The notes under the pieces were generated by a model. It was not told where the DNA came from and ran no database searches. It saw nothing but the letters and a program-made list of their open reading frames with translations. Below, one piece after another: positions 8,297-18,506 of a stretch of 64,000 nt of DNA (the stretch's first letter is position 1; each line of letters opens with the position of its first letter). The stretch comes from Sulfurimonadaceae bacterium (lineage in GTDB: Bacteria; Campylobacterota; Campylobacteria; Campylobacterales; Sulfurimonadaceae): the NCBI GenBank assembly GCA_028683835.1, contig JAQUHB010000005.1, positions 1 through 64,000 on the forward strand, written 5' to 3'. The position numbers were made by a program, and so were the translations under genes.

Positions 8297-10213
8297 ATGG
8301 TAAATCAGATGCGCCAAAAGATGGCAGACAGTATAAGGTTTTTAGCAGCAGATATGGTTCAAAGCGCAAATTCAGGACATCCCGGCGCACCGATGGGTCT
8401 AGCTGATGTGGCAGTTGTTTTAAGCGAGCACTTTCGTCATAATCCAAAAAATCCTTCATGGTTGAATCGCGATAGATTAGTTTTTTCAGGCGGACATGCG
8501 ACAGGGCTTATCTATTCACTCTATTATCTTTGGGGATACGGCTTAGAGGTAGAAGATCTTAAAAACTTCCGCCAATTAGACTCTAAAACTCCTGGTCATC
8601 CAGAATATGGACATACTGCAGGTATCGAGATCACAACGGGTCCTCTTGGGCAAGGTGTAGCAAATGCTGTCGGTTTTTCTATGGCTAGCAAATTTATGGG
8701 TGCACAGTTAAACTCTGATACAGCCAACTTAATCGATCATAATGTCTACTGTTTATGTGGTGATGGAGATTTGGAAGAGGGGATTAGCTATGAAGCTTGT
8801 TCGATTGCAGGACATAATAAACTAGATAACCTTATCTTGATCTATGATTCAAACTGTATTACTATTGAAGGTTCAACGAGTTTAAGTATCAGTGAAAATA
8901 TCCGTGGCAGATTTGTTGCTCAAGAGTGGGATGTTTTTGAATGTGACGGTCATAACTTTGATGAGATCAACGGTGCTATAGAGAGTGCAAAAGCAAGCTC
9001 TAAACCCGCTCTTATCATCGCACATACTACAATCGCAAAAGGTGCTTGTGAGCTAGAGGGTTCACACCACTCTCATGGCGCACCGCTTGGTGAAGCTGTT
9101 ATAAAAGAAGCGAAAGAAAAAGCGGGTTTTGATCCGGAGAAAAAATTCTTTGTCTCTGAAGATGTGATGGCAAGGTTTAGATGTGCCATAGAAAAGGGTG
9201 ATCTCTTAGAGCGTGAATGGATTCACAGCCAAAAAACATTGCCATTAATGGAACAAAATGCAGCACTTGAAGCGCTTCAAAATCCAGATTTTTCACGTAT
9301 CCAATGGCCGGAGTTTGATAAAGCCGATGCAACTCGTAATACAAACGGCAAGATCATGAACGCTATCGCTCGTGCAATTCCAAGTTTCTTGGGTGGTTCA
9401 GCGGATCTTGGTCCATCGAACAAAACGACACTCAACGATATGGGTGCATTTCCAAAGGGAAGAAATATCTACTTTGGAATCCGTGAGCATGCGATGGCAT
9501 CAATAGTAAATGCGATGGCGTTGTATGGTCCGTTGATGCCTTTTTCATCGACGTTCTTTGTGTTCTCTGATTATATGAAACCATCGGCTCGAATCGCGGC
9601 ACTTGCGGGGATTCAACAATTTTTTATCTGGACACATGACAGTATCGGTGTCGGCGAAGATGGTCCGACACACCAACCTATCGAGCATTTAAGCCAGTTT
9701 CGCGCACTTCCAAACTTCTACGTTTGGCGTCCAGCGGATGGAGCGGAAAATATCGTGGCTTGGCAAGTGGCGTTAGAGATGAAAAAATCTCCATCTGCTT
9801 TTATATGTTCTCGTCAAAACCTTCCTGTTTTACCTGTTTGTGTAAAAGGTGAGATTGCAAAAGGCGGTTATCTTTTAAGTGCTGATGAAGATGCAACAAT
9901 TACACTTATGGCTTCAGGTTCTGAAGTGGGTCTTGCACTTGAAACAAAAGAGCTTTTAAATACGCAAGGTGTAAAAGTAAATGTCGTCAGTGTTCCATGT
10001 TTTGACCTTTTACTTGAACAAGATAAGTCATATATTGATGGGATCATAGTTCCTAATACGAAAAAAGTAGCTATCGAAGCAGCGCGTGGTTTAGAGTGGT
10101 ACAGATTTGCAGATGAACTCATAGCGATGGATAGTTTTGGAGCTTCTGCACCAGCTGAAAAGCTTTTTGAGAAGTTTGGATTTACAGCAAAAAAAATAGT
10201 GGAAAAGATATAG
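8297..10213 (+). CDS. tkt: Transketolase
   Basis: Transketolase moves two-carbon units between sugar phosphates in the pentose-phosphate and Calvin-type pathways, using thiamine diphosphate. The 638-residue product has the N-terminal NSGHPGAPMGLADVAV, the ThDP-binding CGDGDLEEGISYEAC, and the pyrimidine-domain FGIREHAMASI and THDSIGVGEDGPTHQPIE. Length is normal. It appears to be the last gene of the panD/ispA/tkt group. Confidence 0.97.
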   Translation: MVNQMRQKMADSIRFLAADMVQSANSGHPGAPMGLADVAVVLSEHFRHNPKNPSWLNRDRLVFSGGHATGLIYSLYYLWGYGLEVEDLKNFRQLDSKTPGHPEYGHTAGIEITTGPLGQGVANAVGFSMASKFMGAQLNSDTANLIDHNVYCLCGDGDLEEGISYEACSIAGHNKLDNLILIYDSNCITIEGSTSLSISENIRGRFVAQEWDVFECDGHNFDEINGAIESAKASSKPALIIAHTTIAKGACELEGSHHSHGAPLGEAVIKEAKEKAGFDPEKKFFVSEDVMARFRCAIEKGDLLEREWIHSQKTLPLMEQNAALEALQNPDFSRIQWPEFDKADATRNTNGKIMNAIARAIPSFLGGSADLGPSNKTTLNDMGAFPKGRNIYFGIREHAMASIVNAMALYGPLMPFSSTFFVFSDYMKPSARIAALAGIQQFFIWTHDSIGVGEDGPTHQPIEHLSQFRALPNFYVWRPADGAENIVAWQVALEMKKSPSAFICSRQNLPVLPVCVKGEIAKGGYLLSADEDATITLMASGSEVGLALETKELLNTQGVKVNVVSVPCFDLLLEQDKSYIDGIIVPNTKKVAIEAARGLEWYRFADELIAMDSFGASAPAEKLFEKFGFTAKKIVEKI

Positions 10214-10236
10214 TTTTCTATGGAAAAATCTTTTTT

Positions 10237-10255
10237 ATGTTAAGATGGTTAACAT
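10237..10255. promoter_or_regulatory. Inverted repeat upstream of the CZB chemoreceptor
   Basis: Seven-base arms ATGTTAA and TTAACAT around GATGG, 22 bases before the ATG and preceded by six Ts. It could be an operator at the promoter or a weak terminator of tkt. Confidence 0.35.
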
Positions 10256-10276
10256 TAAATAATTTAGGGAGTGGAT

Positions 10277-11353
10277 ATGTTCGGATGTAGTTCAAAATTG
10301 GCGGAATTAGAAAGAAAACATCAAGCACAGATAGCTGCGCTAGAATCTAAAAATGATGATTTAAGTCGTGAAATCTCTCTTTTGCAAAATGAAATAAACA
10401 AACCTAAAGAGATTGATAATTTACCAGAACTTTTACATATAGTTGTTGATAGCTATGAAGATGGTAGCTCTTTCTTACAAAAAATTATAGAAGATAATGT
10501 CGTAAAACTTGTTGCTATTAATGATTTGAATGATAAAACAGTTACGAGAATGGAAAATATTGAAAATGAAACAGATACGATAGCAAAATCTGTAGATAGT
10601 ATCCAGCAGTATTCAAACCAGCTTGGGGATGATTCAAATTCATTAAATAACAGTGTTATGTCTATTGCTGAGATCATAAATTTGATCAAAGATATTTCAG
10701 ATCAAACAAATCTTTTGGCTTTGAATGCGGCTATCGAAGCTGCACGTGCGGGTGAGCATGGACGTGGATTTGCCGTAGTTGCCGATGAGGTAAGAAAGCT
10801 TGCAGAACGTACGCAGAAGGCAACTCAAGAGGTCGAGATTAACATCAATGGCTTAAAACAAAACTCTAATTCTATGATGGAAATTAGCTCTACATTTATG
10901 AAAGAAACAAGTAACGTTATGGACGTTTTAGAGGGCTTTAGAGAAAATGTTGGTTTGGTGAGGGGCAACTCTACAGATATCCAAGAAAAAACAGAAGCAC
11001 TTACAAATGAGTTACATGTAAGTAATGGAAAAATAGACCATATCGGGTTAAAACTTCAAGGTTATAAAGCGATGATGTCTAAAAAAACAATTAGTATAGT
11101 GGATGAACATAGTTGCAGATTTGGAAAATGGTTTAGCAGTGCATCTGGAACTTTATTGAAAAACTACAGTAAAGATGTCTCTACCATCAATAAAGAACAT
11201 ACAAATGTTCATCAAGGTATTAAAGAAGAGATAGAACTTTGGATTTCTGGTAAAGAAAAAGAGGCACTTACACGTATGAAAGATGTTGAAAAATCTAGTA
11301 GTGAAGCATTTGAACTTCTTTTATCTACAGTCAGAGATTCTTCAAAACATTAA
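10277..11353 (+). CDS. Cytoplasmic methyl-accepting chemotaxis protein with CZB zinc-binding domain
   Basis: A soluble chemoreceptor of about 358 residues. It begins with a coiled coil (about residues 5-40, [16 protein letters not shown]), has the receptor signalling tip [21 protein letters not shown] (about 142-162) and ends with a CZB-like domain ([11 protein letters not shown] and [11 protein letters not shown], zinc His/Cys ligands). There is no membrane segment. The architecture resembles Helicobacter TlpD, an oxidant/energy sensor, but sensing here is inferred. The ORF track starts at GTG 10271; AGGGAG ends at that codon and favours the ATG at 10277. It overlaps the convergent maf gene by 12 bases. 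Confidence 0.9.
   Translation: MFGCSSKLAELERKHQAQIAALESKNDDLSREISLLQNEINKPKEIDNLPELLHIVVDSYEDGSSFLQKIIEDNVVKLVAINDLNDKTVTRMENIENETDTIAKSVDSIQQYSNQLGDDSNSLNNSVMSIAEIINLIKDISDQTNLLALNAAIEAARAGEHGRGFAVVADEVRKLAERTQKATQEVEININGLKQNSNSMMEISSTFMKETSNVMDVLEGFRENVGLVRGNSTDIQEKTEALTNELHVSNGKIDHIGLKLQGYKAMMSKKTISIVDEHSCRFGKWFSSASGTLLKNYSKDVSTINKEHTNVHQGIKEEIELWISGKEKEALTRMKDVEKSSSEAFELLLSTVRDSSKH
11012..11021. repeat. TTACATGTAA palindrome inside the CZB chemoreceptor gene
   Basis: Reads Leu-His-Val (phase 1), followed by AGT. Confidence 0.7.
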
Positions 11354-11893
11354 ATAAGGCTTGATCACTTCGGTGGTCAGTCCCATCGCAGTACTTTGGT
11401 ATCCTCGAACCTCTTTTATATAATTTTTACAAAATCCCTCAACCATACATGCCCCAGCTTTTCCTCTCCAATCCCCACTTTGAAGATAATTTTCTAAATC
11501 CTCTTCATTGAACTTCTCAAAAAGATAATCTGTAGAAGAGATATTGATAACTTTAACGTGTTTAGAATGAAATATTTGACAAGTGATGATGGAAGTGATA
11601 TTGCCGCTTTGTGTTAAAAGAATATTGCGAGCTTCACTTTCACAACGAGCTTTTCTAAGAATATTTCCACCTGTTGAGATAACGGTATCTGCAACTAGAA
11701 GGGGATAATCTTCTATGCCAAAATGTTTGAAGTTTGTTTCATATTTGCCAAGAGTAGCGAGGTAGACAAAGTTTTTGGCATCATGAGCGACTACAGAATC
11801 CTCATCGAACTCAACACTCATTTGAACAAACTCAATGCCAGCCTTAGTTAAAAGTTCGGCACGAGTTTGTGAAGAAGAACAAAGCCTAACCAT
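11342..11893 (-). CDS. maf: Maf family nucleoside triphosphate pyrophosphatase
   Basis: Maf proteins hydrolyse non-canonical or modified nucleoside triphosphates to monophosphates. The 183-residue product has the N-terminal [13 protein letters not shown] (family pattern L-x-S-x-S-x-R), the central LVADTVIS and a C-terminal [26 protein letters not shown]. Length is normal. It overlaps the upstream CopD-like gene by 8 bases and so belongs to the alaS operon. Confidence 0.93.
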   Translation of the reverse strand: MVRLCSSSQTRAELLTKAGIEFVQMSVEFDEDSVVAHDAKNFVYLATLGKYETNFKHFGIEDYPLLVADTVISTGGNILRKARCESEARNILLTQSGNITSIITCQIFHSKHVKVINISSTDYLFEKFNEEDLENYLQSGDWRGKAGACMVEGFCKNYIKEVRGYQSTAMGLTTEVIKPYLMF

Positions 11894-12419
11894 TTCTAAG
11901 AACTACTCCTAGATAGATAGCACAAAGCCCGAGAAAGATATTGAGAGGTACCATATATTTTCCGATAAGTTTCAAAGCAGCCCCGGCACCGATAAGATCA
12001 CCATTTTTGATGAGGTTTACCGCTTGATTGCGTCTGATGACCATCGCGATGAAGTTAAGAGTCATGACGAGCCAGATAGCTTCTTTTACATGTACAAGAT
12101 TATAAATATGCATCGCGTAAGTATCAATGACATTTCCATTAGCATCTAATGCTGCAGTTCTGAAGCCATATCCAACAGCCATGATAACTGCTGTGATGAT
12201 GAGAATAACAACAAATGGCGCGACTATTGTAAAAAGGCGCTTGAGTGCCTGCGCGGTACGCTCTATTTTCACGTGAGTATTGTCAATCATTTGAATCGAT
12301 TGATGTGCAGCAAAACGCATAGCGATCATTCCACCAACCCAAACAACAGCACTGATGACATGTAAAAATACAATTTGGTTTCTAAAATCTCCAAAAATAG
12401 TGTAGATAAGTTCTTTCAT
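11886..12419 (-). CDS. CopD-like integral membrane protein
   Basis: A 177-residue protein with four predicted membrane helices (about residues 14-34, 62-84, 105-127, 150-172). The first helix carries VFLHVISAVVWVGGM, a His/Trp pattern typical of CopD-domain and related heme- or copper-linked membrane proteins. Its start overlaps the alaS stop as TAATG, so it is coupled to alaS. The actual ligand is unknown. Confidence 0.7.
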   Translation of the reverse strand: MKELIYTIFGDFRNQIVFLHVISAVVWVGGMIAMRFAAHQSIQMIDNTHVKIERTAQALKRLFTIVAPFVVILIITAVIMAVGYGFRTAALDANGNVIDTYAMHIYNLVHVKEAIWLVMTLNFIAMVIRRNQAVNLIKNGDLIGAGAALKLIGKYMVPLNIFLGLCAIYLGVVLRNG

Positions 12420-14983
12420 TACGATAAAGCCTTTATTATAAAATCCTCTGCAACTGTTTTTGCCTCAGGAAGTTTTGTGAAATCTTTTCCGCCTGCCTGC
12501 GCGAAGTCAGCTCTTCCACCGCCGCCGCCGCCAAGTACAGGAGCTACAATCTTGATCCAGTCGCCCGCTTTTACGCTAGAGTTTTTAATCCCTGCTGCGA
12601 TGAGAACTTTATCATCTTTAACTTGGAATAACATAGCACAAATAGATTCGTGTTGATTCTTAAGCTCATCTATACGTTCTTTGATATCGCCTGCTGTGAT
12701 CTCTTCGATAACATAGGCTGTTGTGCCGATCATTTGAACATCTATCTTCTCTTTAGAAGCATTTTGAGTTTGAGCAAGCTCAAGTTTGAGTGTTGAAACC
12801 TGTTCTTTGAGTCTTTCGATTCCAGCTTGAAGGTCTTGGTTCTTTACACTCTCACGCGCTACGTGCAAAGTGTGTCTTTGTGCTTTTACGTAGTTATATG
12901 CTGCGTTTCCACAAACTGCTTCGATACGTCTTACGCCAGCACTGACACCGCTCTCTTTTGTGATGATGAAAGTCCCGATCTCAGCTGTATTTTTGACGTG
13001 TGTTCCACCACAAAATTCTACTGATGCTTCGCCAAAACTGACAACTCTTACTTTATCGCCATACTTTTCACCAAATTGTGCTTTTGCACCGCTTTTTTTT
13101 GCCTCTTCAATATTCATCTCTTTTGTGATGCCTGAAAATGCATGCATAATATAGTAGTTTACTCTCTCTTCAACCTCTGCGATCTCTTCTATGTTCATCG
13201 CTTTTGGATGTGAGAAGTCAAATCTTAAACGAGTTGCTTCTACTAATGAACCCGCCTGAGCGATATGAGAACCAAGAGTCTCAAAAAGTGAGGCATGAAG
13301 CAAGTGAGTTGCCGAGTGATGCTTTTGTATCTCATTTCTTGACAAATCTACAACCGCTTCGACCGTATCGTTTAGATGTAGGGTTTCTTTTGTTTCAATA
13401 TGGCTAAGGATAAGTCCATGAAATTTTTTCGTATCAAGAACATTTGCAATATTTGTAAGTATTCCGATATCTCCTGCTTGTCCGCCGCTTTGAGCGTAAA
13501 AAGGTGTGTTGTCTAAAAGAACCCAACCGATCTGTTTTGCATGAAGCGTGTCAATATGGCTGAAATCTTCGCTCAGAAGCGCCAATACTTTTGATGTATA
13601 GGTCGTGTTGTCATAACCCACAAAACTGTTTTCGCCGAATTTTTCAAGAAGCGATTTAAAATCTCCGCTTGTAGCTTCATCTCCGCTTCCCTTCCAAGCT
13701 GCTTTTGCACGAGTTCTTTGCTCATCCATCAATATGTCAAAAGTCGCAGTGTCAAGAGAAAGCTCTTTTTCTTTGAGCATATCCTCTGTAAGATCGAGTG
13801 GAAAACCGAAAGTGTCGTAAAGTTTGAAAGCAACTTCTCCGCTAAATACCTCTTTTGTATTTTCAAGTTCCGCATTAAAAAGCTCGATACCCGATGCGAT
13901 TGTTTTGAAAAATCTTGCTTCTTCAAGCTCGATCTGCTCTTTGACGGCTTCTGCTTTTCCTGCAAGATACTCATACTCTTTGCCCATAATAGAGATTAAA
14001 GTATCAACGAGTTTGTACATAAACGGTTTGTCAAATCCTAGAAGATACCCATGACGTACCCCACGGCGAAGTATACGGCGAAGAACGTAACCACGCCCTT
14101 CATTTGAGAAGTTTGTCCCTTGCGCTAGTAAAAAAGTGGCTGTTCTAATATGGTCTGCGATAACGCGAAATGATGCGCCGCTTTCGTATATGTAAGGCTT
14201 ACCAATCATGTGAGATACTTGGTTGATGAGTGGCATAAAAAGTGATGAGCCGTAGTTGCTAGTCATTCCCTCTTTGATGGCTACAACACGTTCCAAGCCC
14301 ATACCTGTATCGATAGAAGGTTTTGGAAGAGGGATAAGTTCTCCGTCTTTGACCTTTTTCTCATATTGCATGAAAACAAGATTCCAGATCTCTAAAAATC
14401 TGTCGCCGTCTCCGCCCATGTAGTCTTCCGGACCGTTGAAGTTCTCTTCGCCTTGATCGTAAAAAATCTCGCTGCATGGACCACAAGGACCGGTATCGCC
14501 CATTTGCCAGAAGTTGTCATCATCTCCAAGACGCATAATACGCTCTTTAGAGATATGTTTTTGCCATAGAAGTTCAGCCTCATCATCACTCTCATGAACA
14601 GTAACCCAAAGTCTGCTTTTGTCTAGTTTGATAACTTCGGTGATAAACTCCCAAGCATAAGCGATCGCGTCCTCTTTGAAGTAGTCACCAAAGCTGAAGT
14701 TTCCAAGCATCTCAAAAAATGTATGGTGGCGCGCTGTATGGCCTACATTTTCAAGGTCATTATGCTTTCCTCCAGCACGTAAACATGTCTGGCATGATGT
14801 TGCACGAGGATTTGCAGGAGCTGGAACTTCCCCTGTAAAGATTGATTTAAAAGGTACCATTCCCGCATTATTGAAAAGCAGGGTTGCATCTTCTGGAACA
14901 AGAGGCGCACTTGCGACTCTAGCGTGGTTTTTTGATTCGAAAAATCTTAAAAACTCTTCTCTGATATCCATAATATTTCTCAC
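12419..14983 (-). CDS. alaS: Alanine-tRNA ligase
   Basis: AlaRS charges tRNA-Ala and clears mischarged Ser/Gly. The 854-residue product has the class II catalytic core ([35 protein letters not shown]), the editing-domain zinc ligands [10 protein letters not shown] and EFCGGTHV, and a C-terminal C-Ala domain ending with a run of six glycines before RADFAQAGG. The six-Gly run is coded by a tandem triplet stretch, a minor oddity. Length is normal. It heads a three-gene operon with a CopD-like gene and maf. Confidence 0.97.
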   Translation of the reverse strand: MRNIMDIREEFLRFFESKNHARVASAPLVPEDATLLFNNAGMVPFKSIFTGEVPAPANPRATSCQTCLRAGGKHNDLENVGHTARHHTFFEMLGNFSFGDYFKEDAIAYAWEFITEVIKLDKSRLWVTVHESDDEAELLWQKHISKERIMRLGDDDNFWQMGDTGPCGPCSEIFYDQGEENFNGPEDYMGGDGDRFLEIWNLVFMQYEKKVKDGELIPLPKPSIDTGMGLERVVAIKEGMTSNYGSSLFMPLINQVSHMIGKPYIYESGASFRVIADHIRTATFLLAQGTNFSNEGRGYVLRRILRRGVRHGYLLGFDKPFMYKLVDTLISIMGKEYEYLAGKAEAVKEQIELEEARFFKTIASGIELFNAELENTKEVFSGEVAFKLYDTFGFPLDLTEDMLKEKELSLDTATFDILMDEQRTRAKAAWKGSGDEATSGDFKSLLEKFGENSFVGYDNTTYTSKVLALLSEDFSHIDTLHAKQIGWVLLDNTPFYAQSGGQAGDIGILTNIANVLDTKKFHGLILSHIETKETLHLNDTVEAVVDLSRNEIQKHHSATHLLHASLFETLGSHIAQAGSLVEATRLRFDFSHPKAMNIEEIAEVEERVNYYIMHAFSGITKEMNIEEAKKSGAKAQFGEKYGDKVRVVSFGEASVEFCGGTHVKNTAEIGTFIITKESGVSAGVRRIEAVCGNAAYNYVKAQRHTLHVARESVKNQDLQAGIERLKEQVSTLKLELAQTQNASKEKIDVQMIGTTAYVIEEITAGDIKERIDELKNQHESICAMLFQVKDDKVLIAAGIKNSSVKAGDWIKIVAPVLGGGGGGRADFAQAGGKDFTKLPEAKTVAEDFIIKALS

Positions 14984-14998
14984 ATGTAAAGTTGCGCG

Positions 14999-15004
14999 AT
15001 TATA
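14999..15004 (-). promoter_or_regulatory. -10 element for alaS
   Basis: Minus-strand TATAAT in CAGCTATAATCGCG, 16 bases before the alaS ATG. The sequence just upstream is shared with the next gene's promoter (see the direct repeat). Confidence 0.65.
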
Positions 15005-15021
15005 GCTGATTTGAAATTAAT
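15001..15021. repeat. 21-base direct repeat, copy 1 (alaS promoter)
   Basis: TATAGCTGATTTGAAATTAA plus T matches positions 16747-16767 at 20 of 21 bases. The two copies flank the chemoreceptor gene at 15153-16718. Confidence 0.75.
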
Positions 15022-15152
15022 GTTTAATATAGATTTGTCTTTCTCTAAGATTCTTCAATATTTGAAGAGGATGAGGATACTCTTGACAAAGATGGAAAAT
15101 ATAAGGGGGAATAATAAAAATATCTTCCCGCCTTCTTGGATAGAAGATATGA

Positions 15153-16718
15153 CTATGCATGAAATTGTTGTAATTTTAAATTTAGACTATCGGCTAATGT
15201 ATACAAATGTTCTGCTGCACCCGCAATCTCTTCTACACTTCGAGCATTACTTGATGTTAATTCATTGATTTTAGAAATTGAGTTAACTATTTTTACAGAA
15301 TCATCTGCGATTTTAGAAGAGTTATTCGCATTTATAGTAACATTCTCTTTGGATTTTTGCATCGACGATACTGTTTCTTCAACAACATTTTCTACCTTTT
15401 CAGAGATATCTACAAGCCTTTCAATATTTTTTGCGTTAGCATTCATATGTTCGGAAGCATCCACGATAGATTGAACAATGACATTGATAGTCGCATTGAT
15501 CTCCGTAAGACTTTTTTGTGTGCGCTCTGCAAGTTTTCTGACCTCATCGGCTACAACGGCGAACCCTCTTCCATGCTCACCTGCACGTGCGGCTTCGATT
15601 GCAGCATTTAATGCCAGAAGATTTGTTTGGTCTGCTATGTCACTGATAACGACAAGTATTTGTTTTACCTGTGCTGCTTCGCTACTCATCTGTTCCAATT
15701 TAGCTGCAAGAGAGGACTCAAGTTCACTTGCGTCGCTGATATCTGATTTTAGTCTATTCATATCTATAAGTACGTTATGAAGTTTTGTGCTTGAAAACTC
15801 AATACTTTCTTTCGTTTTTTCTGAAAGTGAAACGCTTGATTCGATACAATTTTTAATCTCAGTAATTTCAGAAATAGTATTTTGAACGATTAGTATACTC
15901 TTTTCCGCGTTATGACCAATTTGTGTGCTTGTAACATGGAGTTCACTAGAAACGGAAGCATTTTCATGGGCTGAGCTTTTTGCTTCTTGTATCGTATGGT
16001 AGAGAGTTTCTAGAAGAGTATTAAAGCTTTCTATAATTAATTTAATTTCATCATTTCGATCATAACTAAGACGGATAGTTAAATCTTTTGTATCGACAAA
16101 ATTTTTGATTTTTGATTGTAAAAGATGAATCGACCCGGTAATCTCTTTTGTAACAAGGAAATTGATAATAAATACAACCAATAGAGCAAAAACAAAACAA
16201 ATAATAAGGATTTTATAGACCGTATTTAATGAACTTGTACTAAGTTCTAAAGCATTTTTTGCAACCTCTTCAAGGTTTGTTTGTAATTCTCCGCCGATTT
16301 TGATAAATTTACTTAAATCAATATCATTTCGAGTTGCGGTGTCGGAGATCATTATCTCTTTTGCTTTGATATCAAATTCTCTTTGATACTGATGAATGTT
16401 TTCGATCACAGTATCACATTTATCTTTATTAGCTTGTAGAGAGAGTTTTTCTTTTAATGTCGATATTGTCTTTAAGTTTTTATCAAGGTCACTATTTACT
16501 TTTGTAAGAGTCTCTTGAGAAGGTTTTCTTAAAAATTGATAGACGTTTATACGAGTACTTAAAAACTCATTGATGGCATCTTTGGATTCTGTGGAGCGTT
16601 GGATGGCAGCTTCGGCGACAGAGTGTTTATTTGTGTAGACAATGGATGTGATGATAAAGACACATAAGAGTGCGATTGGAACCAGATAAAGCTTTGCTTT
16701 GATTGTAATGTTTTTCAT
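15153..16718 (-). CDS. Methyl-accepting chemotaxis protein
   Basis: A 521-residue membrane chemoreceptor. TM1 is at about residues 9-27 ([19 protein letters not shown]). A helical periplasmic domain spans about 28-165 and TM2 about 167-188 ([22 protein letters not shown]). A HAMP region follows, then the signalling domain with [20 protein letters not shown]. The C-terminus ends shortly after [16 protein letters not shown] with no CheR-binding pentapeptide. AAGGAGGT precedes the ATG. The signalling tip is almost identical to those of the receptors at 10277 and 46221. It is flanked by a 21-base direct repeat. Confidence 0.95.
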   Translation of the reverse strand: MKNITIKAKLYLVPIALLCVFIITSIVYTNKHSVAEAAIQRSTESKDAINEFLSTRINVYQFLRKPSQETLTKVNSDLDKNLKTISTLKEKLSLQANKDKCDTVIENIHQYQREFDIKAKEIMISDTATRNDIDLSKFIKIGGELQTNLEEVAKNALELSTSSLNTVYKILIICFVFALLVVFIINFLVTKEITGSIHLLQSKIKNFVDTKDLTIRLSYDRNDEIKLIIESFNTLLETLYHTIQEAKSSAHENASVSSELHVTSTQIGHNAEKSILIVQNTISEITEIKNCIESSVSLSEKTKESIEFSSTKLHNVLIDMNRLKSDISDASELESSLAAKLEQMSSEAAQVKQILVVISDIADQTNLLALNAAIEAARAGEHGRGFAVVADEVRKLAERTQKSLTEINATINVIVQSIVDASEHMNANAKNIERLVDISEKVENVVEETVSSMQKSKENVTINANNSSKIADDSVKIVNSISKINELTSSNARSVEEIAGAAEHLYTLADSLNLKLQQFHA

Positions 16719-16744
16719 AAATTAATTACCTCCTTGGATATCTC

Positions 16745-16750
16745 ACTATA
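16745..16750 (-). promoter_or_regulatory. -10 element for the chemoreceptor gene
   Basis: Minus-strand TATAGT in AGCTATAGTGAG, 27 bases before the ATG, with AAGGAGGT in between. Confidence 0.55.
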
Positions 16751-16767
16751 GCTAATTTGAAATTAAT
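16747..16767. repeat. 21-base direct repeat, copy 2 (chemoreceptor promoter)
   Basis: TATAGCTAATTTGAAATTAA plus T; the single mismatch with copy 1 is G/A at the eighth base. Confidence 0.75.
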
Positions 16768-16833
16768 CTTTTATATAATGAGGGTTATGAATTTAAATCA
16801 CGATATTTGACTCAATAATGTAAGGATGAAAAG

Positions 16834-18075
16834 GTGAGTAATATATTTTTAGCAAGACAACCGATAGTTGATAAAGATGAGAATACATGTGCATATGAGA
16901 TTTTGTATAGAGATAAAACTCAGCGTAGCAATATAGACAACGACAGACATGCAAGCGCTTCTGTGATCAATGATGTACTTAATACTTTTGGTACAAAAGA
17001 ACTGCTTGGGAAATATAAAGCCTTTGTTAACATTGATGAAAAATTTTTGATGAATGACATTATCTTTACTATTCCAAATGAGTTTTTTATCTTTTCTCTC
17101 TTTGACAATATCCCTATGATAGATAAAACAATAGAGAGAATACAGCAACTCAAGCAAAAAGGTTATCAGCTTTGCGTGAATGAGTTGACGCCAGAGAATG
17201 TGGAAAAATATGTTCCCGTGCTTAAAGAGATTACTTATGTGAAAATCGATTTTGAAAAAGGTACATTTGAGGGTATCAAAAATCTGATTGCACAACTTAA
17301 ACACTCTGGGATTACTGTTATTGGGACAAAATTGGAGAATAGGGAAAACTACCAATTGGCAAAAGAGAATGGTTGTGATTGGTTTGAAGGATATTTTTTT
17401 GCAGCTCCTAAAATCGTCGAAAAAAATGGATATGAACCTTCTCAAATGCATATTTTGAAGCTTTATAAACTCTTGATGCAAGATACAAGCATCGATGAGA
17501 TAACTAAGGAGTTTGAGACTAATCATGAGCTCACTGTTCATCTACTTCAATTTATCAATTCTGGATACTTCAGCTTTAAAAATAGAATCTCAACGATTCA
17601 TCATGTTTTGGTTCTTGTTGGACGGGTTCCTTTATCTCAATGGCTTATGCTCTTGATCTATTCTAAGTCGGTTTCAAAAGATGATTCGTCTAAATCTCCT
17701 TTGATGCTAATGGTAAAATCTCGTACTGAACTTATGCAAAAAGTACTCAAAGTAATTATGTCAGATGTGAAAAGTAATATGCTTGGAGAAGCTTACTTTG
17801 TGGGTGTTTTATCACTTATGAACATTATTTTCAGTGTGGACCTTGAAAAGATTTTAGATGATTTGAATGTTTCGCTTGAGGTCAAGAACGCTATTTTACA
17901 TGATGAGGGGATGTTGGGGGAGATCTTTGAACTTGTTCGAGGGATAGAGGCTTTTGATACAAATGTGATCTCAGAATTTGAAGAATTTTACGAATTAGAG
18001 GATAATATTATTAAAAATATTGTTTTACAAACTATTCAGGAAGTCAATAGTTTTGAATATTCAGCTTCTGTCTAA
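16834..18075 (+). CDS. EAL-HDOD domain signalling protein
   Basis: A 413-residue cytoplasmic protein with an N-terminal EAL-like domain (about residues 1-195) and a C-terminal HDOD domain (about 200-390). The EAL domain is probably degenerate: the signature reads AYEILYRDK, and the second metal-binding motifs are not convincing (CVNELTPENVEKY, YVKIDFEKGTF). It is therefore likely to be regulatory, not a c-di-GMP phosphodiesterase. The same architecture is found in YuxH/CdgJ-type proteins. The start is GTG with AAGGATG about 8 bases upstream. It overlaps the convergent DUF523 gene by 4 bases. Confidence 0.88.
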   Translation: MSNIFLARQPIVDKDENTCAYEILYRDKTQRSNIDNDRHASASVINDVLNTFGTKELLGKYKAFVNIDEKFLMNDIIFTIPNEFFIFSLFDNIPMIDKTIERIQQLKQKGYQLCVNELTPENVEKYVPVLKEITYVKIDFEKGTFEGIKNLIAQLKHSGITVIGTKLENRENYQLAKENGCDWFEGYFFAAPKIVEKNGYEPSQMHILKLYKLLMQDTSIDEITKEFETNHELTVHLLQFINSGYFSFKNRISTIHHVLVLVGRVPLSQWLMLLIYSKSVSKDDSSKSPLMLMVKSRTELMQKVLKVIMSDVKSNMLGEAYFVGVLSLMNIIFSVDLEKILDDLNVSLEVKNAILHDEGMLGEIFELVRGIEAFDTNVISEFEEFYELEDNIIKNIVLQTIQEVNSFEYSASV

Positions 18076-18506
18076 AAATAAGTTTCATCTTTGATCTGTA
18101 AGTGTGAATAGTTTTCTTTAAACAAAGCCGCTGATATACCATCGCCTAAGGTAATGATCTCTCTTTTTTCATTTAAAATTGGGGTTGTTCCAAGTCCACA
18201 GCTCGGACTTTTTGACTTTAAAACTATCATATTCAAATCAGGATGGGCTGAGATGAATTTTTTTGTTTCATCTATTAGAAGTTTGGTGACATTTTTATTC
18301 GTTTCATCTGTGATGATTTCGTTACGACTGCTTACATGGAAGATGCTGATACGTTCTCTTGGAGTCCCAAACAAAGGTGCTTCAGGACAAAATGGGATGA
18401 TCTCCCAACCTTCAAACGCTGTTATAACACTGTTATGAATTTTAGTTTTACCATCATAGCGGCAAAATTCGCCTAAAAGGCAGGCACTAATGGCAACTTT
18501 TTTCAT
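18072..18506 (-). CDS. DUF523 family protein
   Basis: A 144-residue protein of the DUF523 family, whose function is not established. Conserved features seen are the N-terminal ISACLLGEFCRYDGK, the CPEAPLFGTPRER box and LKSKSPSCGLG, giving several conserved cysteines that could bind a metal or Fe-S cluster (inference). It abuts the aldehyde dehydrogenase gene by a one-base overlap and is probably cotranscribed. Confidence 0.88.
   Translation of the reverse strand: MKKVAISACLLGEFCRYDGKTKIHNSVITAFEGWEIIPFCPEAPLFGTPRERISIFHVSSRNEIITDETNKNVTKLLIDETKKFISAHPDLNMIVLKSKSPSCGLGTTPILNEKREIITLGDGISAALFKENYSHLQIKDETYF

Noticed and set aside
10700-10830. Long shared DNA segments among the three chemoreceptor genes
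   Set aside because: The similarity (also at 15530-15660 and 47330-47470) lies in the conserved signalling tip and is explained by protein conservation.
12515-12535. Tandem GCC-type triplet repeat inside alaS as a slippage site
   Set aside because: It encodes a glycine run at a conserved glycine-rich place of AlaRS; unit changes would stay in frame and it is short.
15011-15268. 85-residue plus-strand ORF across the alaS-chemoreceptor gap
   Set aside because: It overlaps the 3' end of the chemoreceptor gene and the alaS promoter, and lacks a Shine-Dalgarno and any recognisable fold.
16849-17541. 230-residue minus-strand ORF inside the EAL-HDOD gene
   Set aside because: It is the complement of a well-supported gene, is rich in Cys, Phe and Ile without a domain pattern, and has no ribosome-binding site.
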